A DNA stretch of 64,000 nucleotides, from positions 310,001 through 374,000 of the forward strand of contig NZ_FOFU01000002.1 of assembly GCF_900111035.1 (NCBI RefSeq), in the 5' to 3' direction. Origin of the DNA: Treponema bryantii (GTDB lineage Bacteria > Spirochaetota > Spirochaetia > Treponematales > Treponemataceae). A program made the translations under genes and the position numbers. The stretch's first letter is position 1; every line of letters begins with the position of its first letter. Shown in pieces: positions 61,157-64,000 of this stretch. A model generated the notes under the pieces. That model was not told the origin of the DNA, ran no database searches, and was given only the letters and a program-made list of their open reading frames with translations.

Positions 61157-61909
61157 TTATAAAGCTTCGATTTTTATATTTTCCTGAAGGAGCCGTTCGC
61201 GGATTAGTTTTACAAAATTAAGGGCCTTAGGGTTATCACCATGAACGCAGATTGAATGCGGACAGATGCTGATTTCTTTTCCGGTGATGGTTTTTACTTT
61301 CTCTTCCTTTATCATTTTGATAACACGTTCTATTACTTCTTCTTCATCTGTAATTACAGCGCCGGCTTTTGTGCGGGCAACAAGAGAGCCGTCTTCTTCA
61401 TATGCCCTGTCTGCAAAAACTTCGTTAGCACATTTTAGTCCAACTGTAGCTGCAGCTGTTAAAAGCTGGCTGCCGCTGAGGCCAAGAAGAATAAGGGAGT
61501 CATCAACCTGGGCAATTCCTTCTGCTATTGCAAGGGCAAGTTTTTCGTCTTTTGCTGCCATGTTGTACATAGCACCGTGAGGCTTAACATGATTCATTTT
61601 TACGCCAGAAGCTTTACAAAAAGCATTGAGTGCTCCGATCTGATACTGCACCATTGCCTTAAGTTCTTCTGGAGCAACGTTCATATTGCGACGGCCAAAG
61701 CCCACAAGGTCTGGATAGCCCGGATGTGCGCCAATGCTCACGCCACTTTCTTTTGCAAGCGAAACTGTCTTTACCATTACAAGAGGATCTGAAGCATGAA
61801 AGCCGCATGCAATATTTGCAGAGGAAATAAATTTTATAACTTCCTCATCCATACCGATTTTATAATTTCCAAAGCTTTCGCCTAAATCACAATTCAAATC
61901 TATTTTCAT
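61157..61909 (-). CDS. pxpA: 5-oxoprolinase subunit A (LamB/YcsF family)
   Basis: The 250-residue protein is full length for Pxp[14 protein letters not shown] at the N-terminus (Asp/Glu and His metal ligands downstream in [12 protein letters not shown]), [18 protein letters not shown] and [10 protein letters not shown] are the diagnostic motifs. PxpA with PxpB and PxpC hydrolyses 5-oxoproline to glutamate with ATP. No PxpB or PxpC gene is seen in this window. GGAG precedes the ATG, and the start overlaps the DUF4392 gene's stop by 4 bases, which links 5-oxoproline production and use. Confidence 0.92.
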   Translation of the reverse strand: MKIDLNCDLGESFGNYKIGMDEEVIKFISSANIACGFHASDPLVMVKTVSLAKESGVSIGAHPGYPDLVGFGRRNMNVAPEELKAMVQYQIGALNAFCKASGVKMNHVKPHGAMYNMAAKDEKLALAIAEGIAQVDDSLILLGLSGSQLLTAAATVGLKCANEVFADRAYEEDGSLVARTKAGAVITDEEEVIERVIKMIKEEKVKTITGKEISICPHSICVHGDNPKALNFVKLIRERLLQENIKIEAL

Positions 61910-62748
61910 ATTGCTGCTCCAAGGGAATCAATTATTTCTTTTTCTATTTCCATTCCAAAACCGTCTACGCTGACAATCTGCTTTTTAAGGACGCCGTCTA
62001 CACTGCCCATCTCAACAGTTTTTTTGATGAAGGCCTTTGCTTCTTCAAAATCCATAAAGACTTTTACGCCGCTTAATCTTTCCAGATATGCAATGATTGC
62101 ATAGGCTCCCCAGTTTGAAACTGTCGCAATCACAAGTTGGTCCACGGTTACGACACAGGGCTTAAGGGAAAGCTTTTCTTCTATGATATCAGCAACATTT
62201 CCCATGCCGATTTCATTGCCGCCGTCACCAACGCCTATAGTCGGCACAATTCCAAGTGCAATGCGGAAGAACAAATCTGCAGCTGCGGTTTTATCTGTAA
62301 TGCTTACACCGCGCATATTTGCGTATTCGCGGGCAGCATTTTCTCCGCAGCGTTCAATGCTGATTAAGCCGACCGGGGTATAAGTTCCAAGCTGTTTCAT
62401 ACACCAATCCAGGTCAGCATCAAAAGGCATATATAGAACCTGGATGCCTTCTGATTCAAAGAAACCCTTGCAGAATTCATCTGTGAGAATCACCGGCTCA
62501 TAACCCAATTTCCGCAAAGCCTTTGCAAGAAAAAGAGTTCCCACAGGACCATCCGTTTCGGCAAAGCCCGCTACAAAAAATCCTGTTGTAAGAAAGACTC
62601 TTCCCTTTTCCCAGCCCAGGATTGTCTGAGCAGCCTTCTCTGCATACCTGTCAGTTTTATAACCGCGCAGAATATCCATTCCTCTTCCCGAGTGTCGTAA
62701 AACTATGTCTTCTATCGATTCTTTTGATTCAGTCTGGCTCTCTTTCAT
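61906..62748 (-). CDS. DUF4392 / D-glutamate cyclase-like protein
   Basis: From the ATG at 62748 it has 280 residues and matches the DUF4392 family (D-glutamate cyclase, C-terminal domain of mammalian DGLUCY). Conserved segments include [41 protein letters not shown] and [14 protein letters not shown], with Asp, Glu and Asn residues of the metal site. The mammalian enzyme turns D-glutamate into 5-oxo-D-proline. The gene overlaps pxpA by 4 bases and follows the transaminase by 8, so I infer D-Glu to 5-oxoproline conversion. A TTG two codons upstream (62754) is an alternative start. Confidence 0.8.
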   Translation of the reverse strand: MKESQTESKESIEDIVLRHSGRGMDILRGYKTDRYAEKAAQTILGWEKGRVFLTTGFFVAGFAETDGPVGTLFLAKALRKLGYEPVILTDEFCKGFFESEGIQVLYMPFDADLDWCMKQLGTYTPVGLISIERCGENAAREYANMRGVSITDKTAAADLFFRIALGIVPTIGVGDGGNEIGMGNVADIIEEKLSLKPCVVTVDQLVIATVSNWGAYAIIAYLERLSGVKVFMDFEEAKAFIKKTVEMGSVDGVLKKQIVSVDGFGMEIEKEIIDSLGAAI

Positions 62749-62756
62749 AGGCAAAA

Positions 62757-63614
62757 TTAAATGATGTTGGCTTTATAGCCTGTCTCACGTTCAAAATCTT
62801 CGACCGCAGCCTTCTGCAATTTTCTAAGCAAATCAGTAGCCTTACCGCCAACCTTCTTGCCGTCAATCTCGCAGGCCGCAAGTCCCAAAGTTCCCGCCGA
62901 AGTTATGAAAACTTCATCTGCATCAAAAAGTTCATCAAGTGTGAAAACACGCTCTTCGTAAGGGATGCCCAGTTTCTGACAAAGCGAAATGTAATGGCGG
63001 CGGGTAACACCTGGAAGAATAAGTTCGTCTAACGGTGGAGTAATATAAACTCCATTTTTGATAATGTTTACGTTTGTGTGGGCACATTCAGTAACACGTT
63101 CGCCGCGGTGGAACACTACTTCCTTTGCGCCAGCTTCAAAAGCCTTCTGACTTCCAAGAACACTAGGAAGAAGGTTCAGCGTTTTGATATTGCAGTGGAA
63201 GAAGCGGGTATCTTCTTCTGTGATCAGTTTACAAGGGGTACGAAGGTCTGTGAGTTTTGATTCTGTAATATTGATAATCAGATTTGGTTCTACATCTGGG
63301 AAAAGGTGATTTCGTGGAGCGGTACCGCGCGTAACTTCCCAGTAAACAAAGCAGACTCCATCTGAATCCATAGCATCAATACACTTCTGAAGTTCTGCAA
63401 GAAGCTCTTCTTTTGAAAGTTTAAAAGGAATCTTTACAGCTTTAAGGCTGTTATAAAAACGCTCCAGGTGCCAGTCTTTTTCAAAGATTTTTCTGTTTGC
63501 GCTGTAAGTTGCATCGTAAACTCCGTCTCCAAAAAACATAGCTCTGTCCAGGAAAGGAATTGTAAGTTCCTCCTGAAGTCCCATTTTTCCGTTGTAGTAT
63601 GCAACATTCTTCAT
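62757..63614 (-). CDS. D-amino-acid transaminase (class IV aminotransferase)
   Basis: The 285-residue PLP protein begins with the class IV motif FLDRAMFFGDGVYDATYS. The PLP lysine is in HCNIKTLNLLPSVLGSQKAFEAGA, and RVTECAHTNVNIIKNG with LPGVTRRHYI follow. These fit D-alanine/D-amino-acid transaminases, which exchange D-Ala and 2-oxoglutarate for pyruvate and D-Glu; branched-chain transaminases and aminodeoxychorismate lyase share the fold, but the operon favours the D-amino-acid type. GGAGG precedes the ATG. It lies 36 bases after the DUF1445 gene and 8 bases before the DUF4392 gene. Confidence 0.82.
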   Translation of the reverse strand: MKNVAYYNGKMGLQEELTIPFLDRAMFFGDGVYDATYSANRKIFEKDWHLERFYNSLKAVKIPFKLSKEELLAELQKCIDAMDSDGVCFVYWEVTRGTAPRNHLFPDVEPNLIINITESKLTDLRTPCKLITEEDTRFFHCNIKTLNLLPSVLGSQKAFEAGAKEVVFHRGERVTECAHTNVNIIKNGVYITPPLDELILPGVTRRHYISLCQKLGIPYEERVFTLDELFDADEVFITSAGTLGLAACEIDGKKVGGKATDLLRKLQKAAVEDFERETGYKANII

Positions 63615-63650
63615 ATTCTAGCCTCCAATATTTAAGCGGTAGTTGCCGCG

Positions 63651-64000
63651 TTAATTTTGCAATTGTGCTTCCGGGATATCTGTAATAAGCATGTGGCCCG
63701 GCGCATGGGTAATACAAAAATCCGGTTTTGAATTCATAACAACACTTTGTGGAGTAACTCCGCAGCACCAGAAAACAGGAACCTCTCCTTCTTTGATTGT
63801 GCTTGGCTCTCCAAAGTCAGGTTTGTTTATATTCTTAATTCCTATTGCTTCAGGGTTACCGATGTGAATCGGAGCTCCGTGAACCTTAGGAACTTTTGCC
63901 GTAACAGTAACAGCCTTTACAATCTGCTCATAAGGAATTGGTCTCATTGAAACAACCATCTTTCCGCTGAAAATACCTGCAGGCTTTGTATCAATATTTG
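63651..64000 (-). CDS. DUF1445 (YcsI-type) hydro-lyase / D-glutamate cyclase family, 5' part missing
   Basis: The minus-strand frame is open to the window edge, so the N-terminal part is outside; about 116 C-terminal residues are visible. [31 protein letters not shown] and [17 protein letters not shown] are typical of PF07286 (DUF1445). The family is annotated as putative hydro-lyase, and some members are D-glutamate cyclases, which agrees with the D-amino-acid context. An internal Met at 63959 is not the true start because conserved sequence precedes it. It is the first visible gene of the operon running down to 58484. Confidence 0.82.
   Translation of the reverse strand, partial: NIDTKPAGIFSGKMVVSMRPIPYEQIVKAVTVTAKVPKVHGAPIHIGNPEAIGIKNINKPDFGEPSTIKEGEVPVFWCCGVTPQSVVMNSKPDFCITHAPGHMLITDIPEAQLQN

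Overview
The window looks like chromosome from a host-associated Treponema (Spirochaetota, gut or rumen type). I infer this from moderate AT-richness, spirochaetal lipoprotein signals, two giant Ig-repeat lipoproteins, a lone PTS enzyme I, and dispersed palindromic elements whose translations (HCEERSDEAI, CHAELVSTS...) crop up as in-frame insertions. The genus is an inference; no rRNA is present.

Layout. 1-8.7 kb: a cut-off ATPase-domain protein, a diacylglycerol-kinase-like enzyme, a cysteine-cluster protein, a GH127-type arabinofuranosidase with a MATE exporter, an EamA permease, an Asp/Glu racemase with a Thr in place of one catalytic Cys, and an iron-sulfur flavoprotein. 8.8-12.1 kb: a partner-switching module made of a zinc-ribbon/FGE protein and a STAS antagonist on the plus strand, facing a membrane PP2C phosphatase and an RsbW-like kinase broken by one in-frame TAA. 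12.2-14.1 kb: an acyltransferase and an orphan metallo-beta-lactamase-fold protein. 14.2-36.5 kb: two tandem paralogous lipoprotein genes (about 4,100 and 3,252 aa), one third of the window.

36.7-49.6 kb: housekeeping and transport genes (sodium symporter, ptsI, der, a MerR regulator, an Rsm22-type methyltransferase, a CrtI-like oxidoreductase, a WecA/MraY-type transferase, a UDG-like protein, rubrerythrin). 49.8-56.2 kb: an acidic LysM membrane protein and a lytic transglycosylase lipoprotein (cell wall), Nfu and SlyD (metal and Fe-S handling), shikimate kinase, a PrsW-like protease and initiator tRNA-Met. 56.2-58.4 kb: a 427-bp non-coding stretch with two short-period repeat arrays and hairpins, ahead of an AAA_14-type ATPase. 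58.5-64 kb: a tight minus-strand operon for D-amino-acid, 5-oxoproline, alanine and serine metabolism (DUF1445, D-amino-acid transaminase, DUF4392 glutamate cyclase, PxpA, Alr, serine dehydratase beta and alpha).

Cross-cutting signals: at least seven genes have a -10 hexamer ending only 5-9 bases before the start codon and no Shine-Dalgarno sequence, which suggests leaderless transcripts. Three families of palindromic repeats recur, two of them inside one coding sequence. The palindrome AAAACGTTTT (or a close variant) recurs in three promoter regions. No CRISPR array, insertion sequence or prophage was seen.
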